Below are positions 44,677 to 53,428 of a stretch of DNA of 64,000 nucleotides, piece by piece (the first letter of the stretch is position 1; each line of letters starts with the position of its first letter). The notes below the pieces were generated by a model. The model was given only the letters and a program-made list of their open reading frames with translations. It ran no database searches and had not been told where the DNA came from. The stretch is from Paracoccus pantotrophus (GTDB taxonomy: Bacteria > Pseudomonadota > Alphaproteobacteria > Rhodobacterales > Rhodobacteraceae): the NCBI RefSeq assembly GCF_008824185.1, contig NZ_CP044423.1, positions 323,501 to 387,500 of the forward strand, given 5' to 3'. The position numbers were made by a program, and so were the translations under genes.

Positions 44677-45474
44677 TCAGGCGCAACCCGGGGCAGCGGT
44701 CAGAAAATCCTTCAAGGCGATGTCAAACTGTGCCGCGGATTCCTGGCTCACGATATGCCGCCCTGGCAGGGACAGGTGACCTCCGCAGCGCACCGCTTCG
44801 GCGATCCCGGCCAATTCGGCGGGCGGGCAGACCGGATCGTCCTTGCCGGAAATCGCCAGCAGCGGATTGGCGATCTCGGGGAGGCGGTCGCGAAGATCCG
44901 CCCTGGCAAGCGCCGCGCAGCATCCCACATAGCCCTCGACCGAGGTGGCGGCGAAACCGTCCAGGATCGCCTTGACGCTGGCAGGGTTGGCCGCGCGGAA
45001 GCGGGGCGTGAACCAGCGTTCCGCAGTCGCCGGAACAAGACCGCTCAGGCCGTTCGCCCGGACCTCGTCGATGCGGGCATGCCAGCTTTCGGCGCTGCCG
45101 ATCCGGGCGGCCGTCGCGCAAAGAACGATGCGCCCCAGCCGCGCCCCGGCATGGATGCCCAGCCATTGCCCGGTCAGGCCGCCGATGGACAGGCCGCAGA
45201 AATGGCTGCGCCTGATGGACAGCGCGTCCCACAGCGCGATCACGTCGCCGCCCAGATCGGCCAGTTCATAGGGCGGCGTCGGGGCGCCCGACCGGCCATG
45301 GCCGCGGCGATCATAGCGCAGGATGCGGAAATCCCCTGAGAGGCTTGCCATCTGGGCGTCCCACATGTGCAGGTCGGTGCCCAGGGAATTGCAGAAGGTC
45401 AGCCAGGGCTTGTCCCCTTTCCCTCCGTCGATGCGGTAGTGCAGGCGGTGGGTGGGCAGGTCCAGATAGGGCAT
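44677..45474 (-). CDS. pcaD: 3-oxoadipate enol-lactonase
   Basis: The 265-residue alpha/beta hydrolase converts 3-oxoadipate enol-lactone to 3-oxoadipate. The catalytic triad is seen as Ser in FCGLSIGGL, Asp in SGKDDPVCPP and His in GGHLSLPGRH. Oxyanion-hole region FCNSLGTDLHMWD. Last gene of the benzoate/catechol operon, 63 bp after the MFS gene. It closes the route after catC; the later thiolase and CoA-transferase steps are not in the window. Confidence 0.92.
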   Translation of the reverse strand: MPYLDLPTHRLHYRIDGGKGDKPWLTFCNSLGTDLHMWDAQMASLSGDFRILRYDRRGHGRSGAPTPPYELADLGGDVIALWDALSIRRSHFCGLSIGGLTGQWLGIHAGARLGRIVLCATAARIGSAESWHARIDEVRANGLSGLVPATAERWFTPRFRAANPASVKAILDGFAATSVEGYVGCCAALARADLRDRLPEIANPLLAISGKDDPVCPPAELAGIAEAVRCGGHLSLPGRHIVSQESAAQFDIALKDFLTAAPGCA

Positions 45475-45537
45475 GGTCGGCCTTTCATGCGGATTTTGGC
45501 GCGCGGCGAGGGGCCGCGCGCCTTGTTGCGAGGAGGC

Positions 45538-46869
45538 TCAGGCGGCGGCAAGCCGCGTCGCGTCGCGAGCGCGCCCGTTGGCAAGCGCAAAGACCAGCAT
45601 CGCCAGCGCGGAGAGCGCCGCCGGGATCGCGAAGATCAGGAAGTTCTGCCCCAGCGGCAGCTCTCGCGCCAAGAGTACCCCGCCCAGCGTCGGCCCGACG
45701 ATGGCGCCGATCCGGCCCACGCCCGAGGCCCAGCCAAGACCGGTCGAGCGCACCGACAGGTTGTAGAGCTGCGCCACGCTGGCATAAAGCAGGATCTGCG
45801 TGCCGATGGTCGTGGCACCCGCGACGAAGACCAGCAGGAACAGGAGCCCCGGCGCCGGGTTGAAGCCGATCAGCGTAATCGAGGCCGCCGCCGCGGCGAA
45901 AAAGCCCACCACGACCTTCGGCAGTCCGAAGCGGTCGCCCATCCTGCCGCCGGCGATCGCCCCCGCCATGCCGCCGAAATTCAGCGAGAACAGCGACAGA
46001 AGGCTGGCGCGTTCGGCATATCCGGCCTCTTGCAGCACCTTGGGCAGCCAGGAGGACAGCAGATAGACCAGCAGCAGGCAGCAGAAGAAGGACAGCCACA
46101 GCATCAGCGTGCGCAGCGCCCGGCCATGGCGGAACAGCTCCGCCACGGATGCCGATGCGCCCTTGGCCTCGGCAAAGACCAGCCGGTCCTCGGCGGCCAG
46201 CGGCGTGGCCGGGTTGATGCAGGCAAAGATGCGCCGCGCCTCGTCCTGCTTGCCCTGGCGGATCAGGAAGCCCAGCGATTCCGGCAGTTTCCACAGCACC
46301 AGCGGCAGCATCAGCAGCGGCACGGCGGCGATGAAAAACATCGGCCTCCAGCCGAAGCTGGGGATCAGGCCGATGCCCAGGCCCGCCGCGACCATGCCGC
46401 CGACCGAATAGCCCGAAAACATCAGCGCCACCATGGTGCCGCGCAGGCGCCTGGGCGCATATTCGTTCATCAGCGCCACCGCGTTCGGCATCAGCCCGCC
46501 GCAGCCCAGGCCGGCGATGAAGCGAAAGACCTTGAACTGCTCGGGCGAGTTGGCAAAGCCCGTCAGCACGGTGGCCGAGGTGAACAGCATGAAGCTGATC
46601 GCAACGCCTTTCTTGCGTCCGATCCGGTCGGCCAGCGGGCCAAGGATCAGCGCGCCGAACATCATCCCGAACAGCGCCCAGGCCTGCAGCGCGCCCGCCT
46701 GCGGCTTGGTCAGGCCCCATTCCGCGATCAGCGTGGGCAGCACCGTGCCCGCCACGAACACGTCGTAGCCATCAACCACCAGCAGCGCGCCGCAAAGCGC
46801 GACCACCCTCCATTGAAAGCTGCCGAACCGGCCTTGGTCTATGGCCTCGTTCACATCTATGCTGCGCAT
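45538..46869 (-). CDS. MFS aromatic acid transporter (benzoate type)
   Basis: The 443-residue, twelve-helix major-facilitator protein belongs to the aromatic acid:H+ symporter family. Signature motifs are DGYDVFVAGTVLP in helix 1, with the conserved Asp, and GPLADRIGRKKG in the loop between helices 2 and 3. GGLMPNAVALMNEYAPRRLRG follows. Position downstream of benD points to benzoate uptake (BenK-like); PcaK-type 4-hydroxybenzoate transport is less likely in this context. Confidence 0.9.
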   Translation of the reverse strand: MRSIDVNEAIDQGRFGSFQWRVVALCGALLVVDGYDVFVAGTVLPTLIAEWGLTKPQAGALQAWALFGMMFGALILGPLADRIGRKKGVAISFMLFTSATVLTGFANSPEQFKVFRFIAGLGCGGLMPNAVALMNEYAPRRLRGTMVALMFSGYSVGGMVAAGLGIGLIPSFGWRPMFFIAAVPLLMLPLVLWKLPESLGFLIRQGKQDEARRIFACINPATPLAAEDRLVFAEAKGASASVAELFRHGRALRTLMLWLSFFCCLLLVYLLSSWLPKVLQEAGYAERASLLSLFSLNFGGMAGAIAGGRMGDRFGLPKVVVGFFAAAAASITLIGFNPAPGLLFLLVFVAGATTIGTQILLYASVAQLYNLSVRSTGLGWASGVGRIGAIVGPTLGGVLLARELPLGQNFLIFAIPAALSALAMLVFALANGRARDATRLAAA

Positions 46870-46933
46870 TCCTTGTCTCCTCCCTGTCTTGTCATTGAAA
46901 TCGCGGTCGGCCGGTGTTGCGCCCCCGCGACGC

Positions 46934-47719
46934 TCATCCTGTGTCGCCCCCCGCGACGGGCAGGACCGAGCCGGTGATGTAGGATGCCTCGTCCGAGGCC
47001 AGGAACAGGATCGGCGCCACCTGTTCCTGGATGGTCCCGTAGCGGCGCATGAAGGCGGATTGCTTGACCTGGTCCACGACCTCGGCCATCCATTGCCGTT
47101 CGGCAGGGCTGTCGCCCTCGGCATTGCGCGGCACGCGGCGCGGCGGCGCCTCGGTCCCGCCGGGGGCGGTGGCGACGACGCGGATGTTCTGGGCTGCCAT
47201 CTCCATCGCCAGGGATTGCGTGATCGCGTTGATGCCGCCCTTGGCCGCCGAATAGGGGACGCGGTGGATGCCCCGCGTGGCGTTGGACGAGACGTTGACG
47301 ATGGTGCCGCCGCCGCGCGCCGCCAGATGCGGCAGCACCGCATGGCAGCAATAGAGCGTCGGCATCAGCGAGCGCCGGATCTCGGCGTCGATCTGGGCGG
47401 GCTCGAACTCGGCAAAGGGCCGCATGCGGATCGCGCCGCCCACGTTGTTGATCAGGATGTCGATGCCGCCGAACGTTTCGGCGGCATGGCGCATCGCGGC
47501 ATCGGCGCCGTCCCAGGTTTCCAGGTCGGCGGTGAAGGCGGCGGCACCGCCGCCCGCCTCGGCCGCCACCTCGGCCACGAAATCGGCGCGGTCCACGAAC
47601 AGCACCCGCCCCCCTTCGGCCGCCGCGCGCAGCGCGACGGCGCGGCCGATGCCCTGTGCGGCGCCGGTCACGACCAGCACCTTGCCCGCAAAGCGGCCCG
47701 CGAAGACGGCCCCGGTCAT
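46934..47719 (-). CDS. benD: 1,6-dihydroxycyclohexa-2,4-diene-1-carboxylate dehydrogenase
   Basis: The 261-residue SDR dehydrogenase oxidises and decarboxylates benzoate cis-diol to catechol with NAD+. Rossmann motif TGAAQGIG at residues 19-26, NNVGG at about 91-95, catalytic Ser in NVSSNATRG and YSAAKGG with Tyr-x3-Lys. The ATG overlaps the restored benC stop (ATGA), so the genes are translationally coupled. 64 bp before the transporter gene. Confidence 0.93.
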   Translation of the reverse strand: MTGAVFAGRFAGKVLVVTGAAQGIGRAVALRAAAEGGRVLFVDRADFVAEVAAEAGGGAAAFTADLETWDGADAAMRHAAETFGGIDILINNVGGAIRMRPFAEFEPAQIDAEIRRSLMPTLYCCHAVLPHLAARGGGTIVNVSSNATRGIHRVPYSAAKGGINAITQSLAMEMAAQNIRVVATAPGGTEAPPRRVPRNAEGDSPAERQWMAEVVDQVKQSAFMRRYGTIQEQVAPILFLASDEASYITGSVLPVAGGDTG

Positions 47720-48734
47720 GCGATGGCCTTCAGGGGCGCGTTGGGGGTGAACTTCTCGTAATGGAAGCTGGCGGGGCGGATGCCGTTTTCATCCAGATAG
47801 TTACGCACGGCATCGACCATGGGCGGGGGCCGCACAGATAGACATCGACCCCGCCCGCCGCCAGCATGTCGCCGGGCATGTGCTGCGTGACCCAGCCCTT
47901 GCGGGGATGGTCGGATGCCGGGTCCGCCACGACGGTCGCGTAGGTGAAATTCGGCAGGCGGCCGGCATAGGCCGCAAGCTCATCGACCAGCACCAGATCC
48001 TGATCGCGCGTCACGCCATAGATCAGGTGGATCTGGCGCCGCGACCCGGCCCGCGCCAGCACCTCCAGCATCGACAGGAAGGGCGCCAGGCCGGTGCCGC
48101 CCGCCAGGAACAAGAGCGGCCCGTCGCCATCCCGCAGATAGAAGCTGCCCATCGGCCCGGTCAGCTCCAGCCTCTCGCCCGGCTGCGCACGGGCCAGCCA
48201 GCCGCCCATCAGCCCGCCGGGGATCTTCTTGATCAGGAAGCCCAGCCGATGCTCGCCCGGAGCCGAGCTGAAGGAATAGGAGCGGTGATCGCCGCTGCCC
48301 GGCACGGCGATGTTGACATATTGCCCCGGCAGGAAGGCGGGGGCGTCCTCTACGTCAAGCTCCAGCACCACGGCGGCGTCCTGATGCGGCTCGATCCGGG
48401 CCACGGTGGCGGCGAAGACCTGCTGGCCGGTCTTGCAGGCCTGCGAGGTCGTGGGCACCGACAGCACGCAATCCGAGGAGGGCACCATCTGGCAGGTCAG
48501 CACCAGCCCCTCGGCGGCCTCGTCCTCGGTCAGGGCGTCCTCGATATAGTCCTCGCCCATGTCATAGGCGCCGCTTTCGGCGCGGCACTTGCAGGTGCCG
48601 CAGACGCCGTCCGAGCAGTCCATCGGCAGGTTGATCTTGTTGCGGAACGCGGCGTCGAGAACCTTCTCGCCCGGCTTGCAATCGACGAAGCGGGTGATCC
48701 CGTCCTCGAAGTTCAATGCGATGCGGTAGCACAT
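47716..48734 (-). CDS. benC: benzoate 1,2-dioxygenase reductase (apparent 3' frameshift)
   Basis: The electron-transfer component has a plant-type [2Fe-2S] ferredoxin (CSDGVCGTCKC and distal LTCQ), an FAD domain (HRSYSFSSAPG) and an NAD domain (LAGGTGLAPFLSML). It moves electrons from NADH to BenAB. In the sequence as given, the frame shifts after VDVYLCGP and stops at 47730. The alternative frame gives the normal ending: PPMVDAVRNYLDENG, then FHYEKFTPNAPLKAIA, with a stop at 47716 overlapping benD. One missing base in the C/G run at about 47825-47831 explains it. Confidence 0.9.
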
Positions 48735-48774
48735 GATCGCCTCCTCCTTGCGGTTGTGCGGGGTCTGGCGGCCG

Positions 48775-49290
48775 TCAGACGTGATAGACGTCGATGACCT
48801 GGCGGATGTAGTCGTTTTTCAGGACGATCTTCTTGGCGGCGATGACCAGCCCGTCGCCGTCCTTGCGCAGGGTCACGAAGATGGTTCCGAAGAACTGGTC
48901 CGTGACCTTGTAGCGGTGGTTCAGCGTGTGGAAGTTGTAGCGGACATCCACCTCGGGCCCGCGATCCTCGATCACCTCGACGTTCAGGACGGCGTGGCTG
49001 GTGCGCGGCTCCGGGGTCGAGGCGCCCGACCGCTCGGTCTTGATGCGGAAGACACGGTCCTCGAGCCCCTCGCGGTTCGGGTAATAGATCAGCGAGATCT
49101 CGGATTGCGGATCCTCGGTGATCTGGTCGTTGTCGTCCCAGGCGGGCATCCAGTAGGACGCATCGGGGGCATAGCAGGTCAGCCATTCGTCCCATTGCCG
49201 GTCGTCCAGGAGGCGCGCCTCGCGATAGAGGAAGGCGCAGATGGCGTTGTAATCCAGGCTGGTGCCGGTGGTGTCGTGATCCAGGCTCAT
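48775..49290 (-). CDS. benB: benzoate 1,2-dioxygenase small subunit
   Basis: The 171-residue beta subunit of the ring-hydroxylating dioxygenase has family motifs FLYREARLLDDRQWDEWL, YAPDASYWMPAWDD and SHAVLNVEVIED. It has a structural role in the (alpha-beta)3 oxygenase. Overlaps the benA stop by 4 bp. Confidence 0.95.
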   Translation of the reverse strand: MSLDHDTTGTSLDYNAICAFLYREARLLDDRQWDEWLTCYAPDASYWMPAWDDNDQITEDPQSEISLIYYPNREGLEDRVFRIKTERSGASTPEPRTSHAVLNVEVIEDRGPEVDVRYNFHTLNHRYKVTDQFFGTIFVTLRKDGDGLVIAAKKIVLKNDYIRQVIDVYHV

Positions 49291-50645
49291 GCGGCTTCTC
49301 CGGTCTTTTCGGCGGCCAATGCCTTGCGCATCACGCCGGCCCAGTATTCGTGCTGGCAGACGAACAGTCCCTCGTCCTCGCTGCGCTCGCCCGACAAGAG
49401 CGGCTTCAGCCCCATGCGGCGGGCGTTCTCGTCCGGGCCGTCGATCCACAGCGGCGCGCCGCGCGACATGTCGTTCCACAGCGACACGGTGCCGGCATAG
49501 GCGGTCTGGCAGGCGCGGAACTCCTCGAGGTCGTCCGAGGTGCCCATGCCCGAGACGTTGAAGAAATCCTCGTATTGGCGGATGCGATGGGCGCGGTCCT
49601 CGGCGTTTTCCCCCTTGGGGGCGAAGCAGAAGATGGTGACTTCGGTCTTGTCCACGGCAAGCGGGCGCACGACGCGGATCTGGGTGCTGAACTGATCCAT
49701 CAGGAATACGTTCGGATAGAGGCACAGATTGCGGGTCTGGTTGACGATGAAGCCGGCCTTTTCCTCGCCCAGGCGGGCGGCGATGTCCTCGCGGCGGTTC
49801 CAGACCGGGCGGACCTCGGGGTTCCGGGTGTTGGTCCACAGCAGGATATGGCCGTTCTCGAAACCATAGACGCCGGCGACCGATTTCGACCAGCTGTTGG
49901 CATCCACCGCCTTGGTGCCGGTTTCGCTGCGCCGGTCCATGGTCGTGGCATAGTTCCAGTGCACCGAGCTGACGTGGTAGCCGTCGCAGCCGTTCTCCAT
50001 CTGCAGCTTCCAGTTGCCGTCGTAGATATAGGAGGAATTGCCGCGCAGCACTTCCAGCCCCTCGGGGGCCTGGTCGACGATCTGGTCGATGATGATGCGG
50101 GTCTCGCCCAGGAACTCCTCCAGCGGGGCCACGTCGGGATTCAGGCTGCCGAACAGGAAGCCGCGATAGGACTCGAACCGGGCCACGCGGGTCAGGTCGT
50201 GCGAGCCGTCCTTGTTGAACTGCTCGGGATATTGCGTGGTCTTGGCATCCTTGACCTTCAGGAGCTTGCCGGTGTTGGAAAAGGTCCAACCGTGGAACGG
50301 GCAGGTGAAGCTGCCCTTGTTGCCTTGCTTGCGGCGGCACAGCATGGCGCCCTTGTGGGCGCAGGCGTTGATGACCGCGTGCAGCGTGCCGGTCTTGTCG
50401 CGGGTGATGACGATGGGCTGGCGGCCGATCCAGGTGGTGTAATAATCGTTCGGTTCCGGGATCTGGCTTTCATGCGCCAGATAGACCCAGTTGCCTTCGA
50501 AGATGTGCTTCATTTCCAGCGCGAACAGATCCTCGTTGGTGAAGATGTCGCGGCGGCAGCGGAACAGGCCGGCTTCCTTGTCGTCCTGCACGGCGACGGC
50601 CAGCATCTGTTCCAGATCGCGTGCCTTTTCGATGATCGCGGACAT
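49287..50645 (-). CDS. benA: benzoate 1,2-dioxygenase large subunit
   Basis: The 452-residue catalytic subunit inserts both atoms of O2 into benzoate. The Rieske centre ligands lie in NACAHKGAMLC and FTCPFHGWTFS. The mononuclear iron ligands lie in ENGCDGYHVSSVHWNY (Asp-x2-His-x4-His), with the third carboxylate near the C-terminal third. Substrate-class features match BenA/XylX-type benzoate dioxygenases. Preceded by a strong hairpin separating it from catA. Confidence 0.95.
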   Translation of the reverse strand: MSAIIEKARDLEQMLAVAVQDDKEAGLFRCRRDIFTNEDLFALEMKHIFEGNWVYLAHESQIPEPNDYYTTWIGRQPIVITRDKTGTLHAVINACAHKGAMLCRRKQGNKGSFTCPFHGWTFSNTGKLLKVKDAKTTQYPEQFNKDGSHDLTRVARFESYRGFLFGSLNPDVAPLEEFLGETRIIIDQIVDQAPEGLEVLRGNSSYIYDGNWKLQMENGCDGYHVSSVHWNYATTMDRRSETGTKAVDANSWSKSVAGVYGFENGHILLWTNTRNPEVRPVWNRREDIAARLGEEKAGFIVNQTRNLCLYPNVFLMDQFSTQIRVVRPLAVDKTEVTIFCFAPKGENAEDRAHRIRQYEDFFNVSGMGTSDDLEEFRACQTAYAGTVSLWNDMSRGAPLWIDGPDENARRMGLKPLLSGERSEDEGLFVCQHEYWAGVMRKALAAEKTGEAA

Positions 50646-50720
50646 GAGTTCTCTCCCCCAGGGCAGGCGCGTTTTGCGCGCCGGTCCCTGCCAATGTCGG
50701 TGATGAAAGGTGGGTTCGGG

Positions 50721-50757
50721 CCGGGCGGCCGCCCCCCCCTTCCGAGGGGCCGCCCGG
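50721..50757. promoter_or_regulatory. GC-rich hairpin between catA and benA
   Basis: Perfect 10-bp stem CCGGGCGGCC / GGCCGCCCGG around a C/G-rich loop, in the 121-bp gap between catA and benA. No U-run follows in the direction of transcription. It may therefore be an mRNA-stabilising or attenuating structure, setting different levels for catechol and benzoate enzymes, rather than a true terminator. Confidence 0.6.
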
Positions 50758-50766
50758 AGACGCGGG

Positions 50767-51705
50767 TCAGGCGACGGCGCGGCGGCGCTGTTCGTTGACC
50801 TGGTTGTCCACGCCGTCGATCAGCGCGGTCAGATGGATGTCGAACCGGATCTCGGCGAAGGGGCCGTTGAGGTTGTTGGCGTGGATGCTTTCCTCGTCCG
50901 TGCGCTCGACGACCTTCGGCACCAGCCCTTCGCGGGTGGCATAGGCGAAGTCGTCGTCGATCAGCGGATCGCCCTCGATATTGATCTGCGTGGTCAGCTT
51001 GCGATGGCCGTCGGCGCTGATGAAGAAATGGATATGCGCCGGCCGCTGCCCGTGGCGGCCAAGCGCCGACAGTAGCGCCTCGGTCGGGCTGCCGGGCGGC
51101 ACGCCATAGCCGCTGGGCAGGATGCTCTGTAACTTGTAGCGGCCGTCCTGGTCGGTGATGATGGTGCGGCGCATGTTGAACGGCGCCTGCTTTCCGGTCG
51201 GGTCGAAATGCGAATAGAAGCCGCGGGTGTCGCAATGCCAGACCTCGACCTTGGCGCCCGCCAGCGGCTGGCCATCCGCGCCATGCACGATGCCATGCAT
51301 GATCAGCGTGTGGCCGTCGGCATCCGTGCCGTCGTCGAGCCGCGCGAAGCCCACCGATTCCGGGGCGCCGGCGACGTAAAGCGGGCCTTCGATGGTGCGC
51401 GGCGTCGGGTTCTCGATCCCCAGCGCGGCGTCGATGGCGTCGAGCCGTTCATCCAGGAAATGGTCGACGCCGAGTCCGGGCGAGATCAGCCCGGCCTGCC
51501 CGGCCGCGCCCAGATCGTTCAACCAGGCCACGCCCGTCCAGTATTCGTCGGGGGTTATGTCCAGGTCGTCGATGGCCTTGAACAGGTCGGACATCAGCCG
51601 GTGGATGATCTGCTTCATGCGCGGGTTGCCGCTGTCGCTGTTCAGCCCGCTGAGTTCGCGCAGGAACGCCTGCACGTCGGGCCGGTCGAAAATCTTGACA
51701 GTCAT
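50767..51705 (-). CDS. catA: catechol 1,2-dioxygenase (intradiol)
   Basis: The 312-residue Fe(III) enzyme opens catechol to cis,cis-muconate. The four iron ligands are visible: Tyr in EGPLYVAGAP, Tyr in LPSGYGVPPG and the two His in QRPAHIHFFI. The N-terminal helical dimerisation/linker domain covers roughly residues 1-100. A ribosome site GGAGGAGAG precedes it. Placed between catC and benA in the same operon direction. Confidence 0.95.
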   Translation of the reverse strand: MTVKIFDRPDVQAFLRELSGLNSDSGNPRMKQIIHRLMSDLFKAIDDLDITPDEYWTGVAWLNDLGAAGQAGLISPGLGVDHFLDERLDAIDAALGIENPTPRTIEGPLYVAGAPESVGFARLDDGTDADGHTLIMHGIVHGADGQPLAGAKVEVWHCDTRGFYSHFDPTGKQAPFNMRRTIITDQDGRYKLQSILPSGYGVPPGSPTEALLSALGRHGQRPAHIHFFISADGHRKLTTQINIEGDPLIDDDFAYATREGLVPKVVERTDEESIHANNLNGPFAEIRFDIHLTALIDGVDNQVNEQRRRAVA

Positions 51706-51778
51706 GGTCTCTCCTCCTGGATTCTCGTGGAAACTGGGACGGGTCGGCTCCTCCGCCGGCCCTTCGGGAATGATGGCT

Positions 51779-52072
51779 CTAGCGGTCGTCCTCGCGGATC
51801 GAGGAAGGGTGACGCAGCAGCGGCGTCACCTCGATCTTCATGAAGGGAAACAGCGGCAGGCCCGACAGGATTTCGTGCAGCTCGGCATTGTCCCGGACGT
51901 CGAGGATGCTGAAATTCGCGTATTCGCCGGCGATGCGCCAGATGTGCCGCCACTTGCCGCTGGCCTGCAGCGCCTGCGAATAGGCCCTTTCCCGGGCGAT
52001 GATCTCGGCCGCCTCCTCGGCGGGCAGGTCGCGGGGGATGGTCACGTCCATCCGAACGTGGAACAGCATCAT
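51779..52072 (-). CDS. catC: muconolactone delta-isomerase
   Basis: The 97-residue enzyme isomerises muconolactone to 3-oxoadipate enol-lactone. Conserved stretches: MLFHVRMDVTIPRDLP, GKWRHIWRIAGEYANFSI and GLPLFPFMKIEVTPL. Forms a ring-shaped decamer in studied homologues. The ATG overlaps the catB stop (ATGA). Confidence 0.95.
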   Translation of the reverse strand: MMLFHVRMDVTIPRDLPAEEAAEIIARERAYSQALQASGKWRHIWRIAGEYANFSILDVRDNAELHEILSGLPLFPFMKIEVTPLLRHPSSIREDDR

Positions 52073-53262
52073 GGCTCTCCTTGGCCGGCGGGGTAGGTCT
52101 TGCGGTGCAGGCCGTCGCGGGCAAAGAACGCCACGCGCTCGTCGTCCAGCTGGATGCCGAGGCCCGGCCCGGACGGAACCGTCAGCGCGAAGTCGCTGTA
52201 ATCCAGCGGCTCGCGCAGGATCTCCTCGGTCAGAAGTAGCGGCCCGAACAGTTCCGTGCCCCATTGCAGGTTGGCGAAGGTCGAGAAGGCATGGGCCGAG
52301 GCGATGCTGCCCACCGCGCCTTCCAGCATGGTGCCGCCGTAAAGGCCGATCCCCGCCGCATCGGCGATGGCCGCCACCCGCAGTGCATTGAAGCAGCCGC
52401 CGCATTGCTCGATCTTGACGGCAAAGACATCGGCGCCATGCACGCGGGCGAGTTCGAAGGCCGATTCCGGGCCCGAGAGCGATTCATCGGCCATCAGTGC
52501 CGTGGGAAAGCGCCGCACCAGCCGCGCCAGCCCCGCGGCCGTGGCCACGGGCTGCTCGACCAGTTCGCAGCCGGCATCGGCCAGGGCCGCCATGCCATGG
52601 GCCGCCTCGGTCTCGCTCCAGGCCATGTTCACGTCGACCCGCACCGCGGCGCGGTCGCCAAGCGCGCGCTTGATCGCCGCGACATGGGCGATGTCGTCGC
52701 GGATGTCGCGGGCGCCGATCTTCAGCTTGAAGATGCGGTGGCGGCGCAGATCCAGCATGCGCTCGGCCTCGGCGATGTCGGTCGCGGTATCGCCCGAGGC
52801 CAGCGTCCAGGCCACCGGCAGCCGGTCGCGGCGCCGGCCGCCCAGCAACTCGCTGACCGGCAGGCCCAGCCGCTTGCCATGCGCATCCAGAAGCGCGGTC
52901 TCGACGGCGCTCTTGGCAAAGCGGTTCTCCTTGACCGCCTTGCCAAGGCGCGCCATCAGCGCCTGGATGCGGGTCGCGTCCTGGCCCAGCATCGCGGCGG
53001 CGAAATAGGTGTCGATCGCCAGTTTCATGCTTTCGGGGCTTTCGCCGCCATAGGCCAGCCCGCCGATGGTGGTGCCTTCGCCGATGCCGGTCACGCCGTC
53101 GCTGCAATGCAGCCTGACCAGCATCAGGGTCTGGCCGGTCATCGTGGCGACCGACAGCTTGTGCGGCCGGATGGTCGGCAGATCGACCAGGATGGTCTCG
53201 ATCCGGTCGATGACCGGGCTGATGGTGGTGGTCGGGGCGATGGGTGCGAATGTCTGGTTCAT
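52069..53262 (-). CDS. catB: muconate cycloisomerase
   Basis: The 397-residue enolase-superfamily enzyme lactonises cis,cis-muconate. Catalytic lysine motif IFKLKIGARD, metal ligands Asp in RVDVNMAWSE, Glu in CELVEQPVA and Asp in LMADESLSG, and the second lysine in VFAVKIEQCGG. The start at 53262 (MNQTFAP) gives the usual length; upstream in-frame codons overlap the operator. First gene of the nine-gene operon, divergent from the LysR regulator. Confidence 0.94.
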   Translation of the reverse strand: MNQTFAPIAPTTTISPVIDRIETILVDLPTIRPHKLSVATMTGQTLMLVRLHCSDGVTGIGEGTTIGGLAYGGESPESMKLAIDTYFAAAMLGQDATRIQALMARLGKAVKENRFAKSAVETALLDAHGKRLGLPVSELLGGRRRDRLPVAWTLASGDTATDIAEAERMLDLRRHRIFKLKIGARDIRDDIAHVAAIKRALGDRAAVRVDVNMAWSETEAAHGMAALADAGCELVEQPVATAAGLARLVRRFPTALMADESLSGPESAFELARVHGADVFAVKIEQCGGCFNALRVAAIADAAGIGLYGGTMLEGAVGSIASAHAFSTFANLQWGTELFGPLLLTEEILREPLDYSDFALTVPSGPGLGIQLDDERVAFFARDGLHRKTYPAGQGEP

Positions 53263-53320
53263 GCCGCGCAGATTGCAGCTGGCCTCATGTCTTCGTCCAA
53301 CACCGTTTGGGTTTGATACC

Positions 53321-53335
53321 ATACCCTGATGGTAT
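53321..53335. promoter_or_regulatory. CatM/BenM-type operator, ATAC-N7-GTAT
   Basis: ATACCCTGATGGTAT fits the ATAC-N7-GTAT consensus of BenM/CatM LysR regulators perfectly. It is located in the 166-bp catB-regulator gap, 59 bp from catB and 94 bp from the regulator. A second half-site (GATACC) abuts it. It should mediate muconate- and/or benzoate-dependent activation of the operon. Confidence 0.85.
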
Positions 53336-53428
53336 TATGATGCGAATTACCCCGCATATCAGCGGTTTGTTCCGCTGCAAGATACCTGGAAAACGCGTAA
53401 GCTGCGTCTGGCAGACAGGAGGGTTCCG

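Noticed and set aside
45367..46977. 536-codon plus-strand frame antisense to the MFS transporter
   Set aside because: Composition is shadow-like and the opposite strand has full MFS motifs and operon context.
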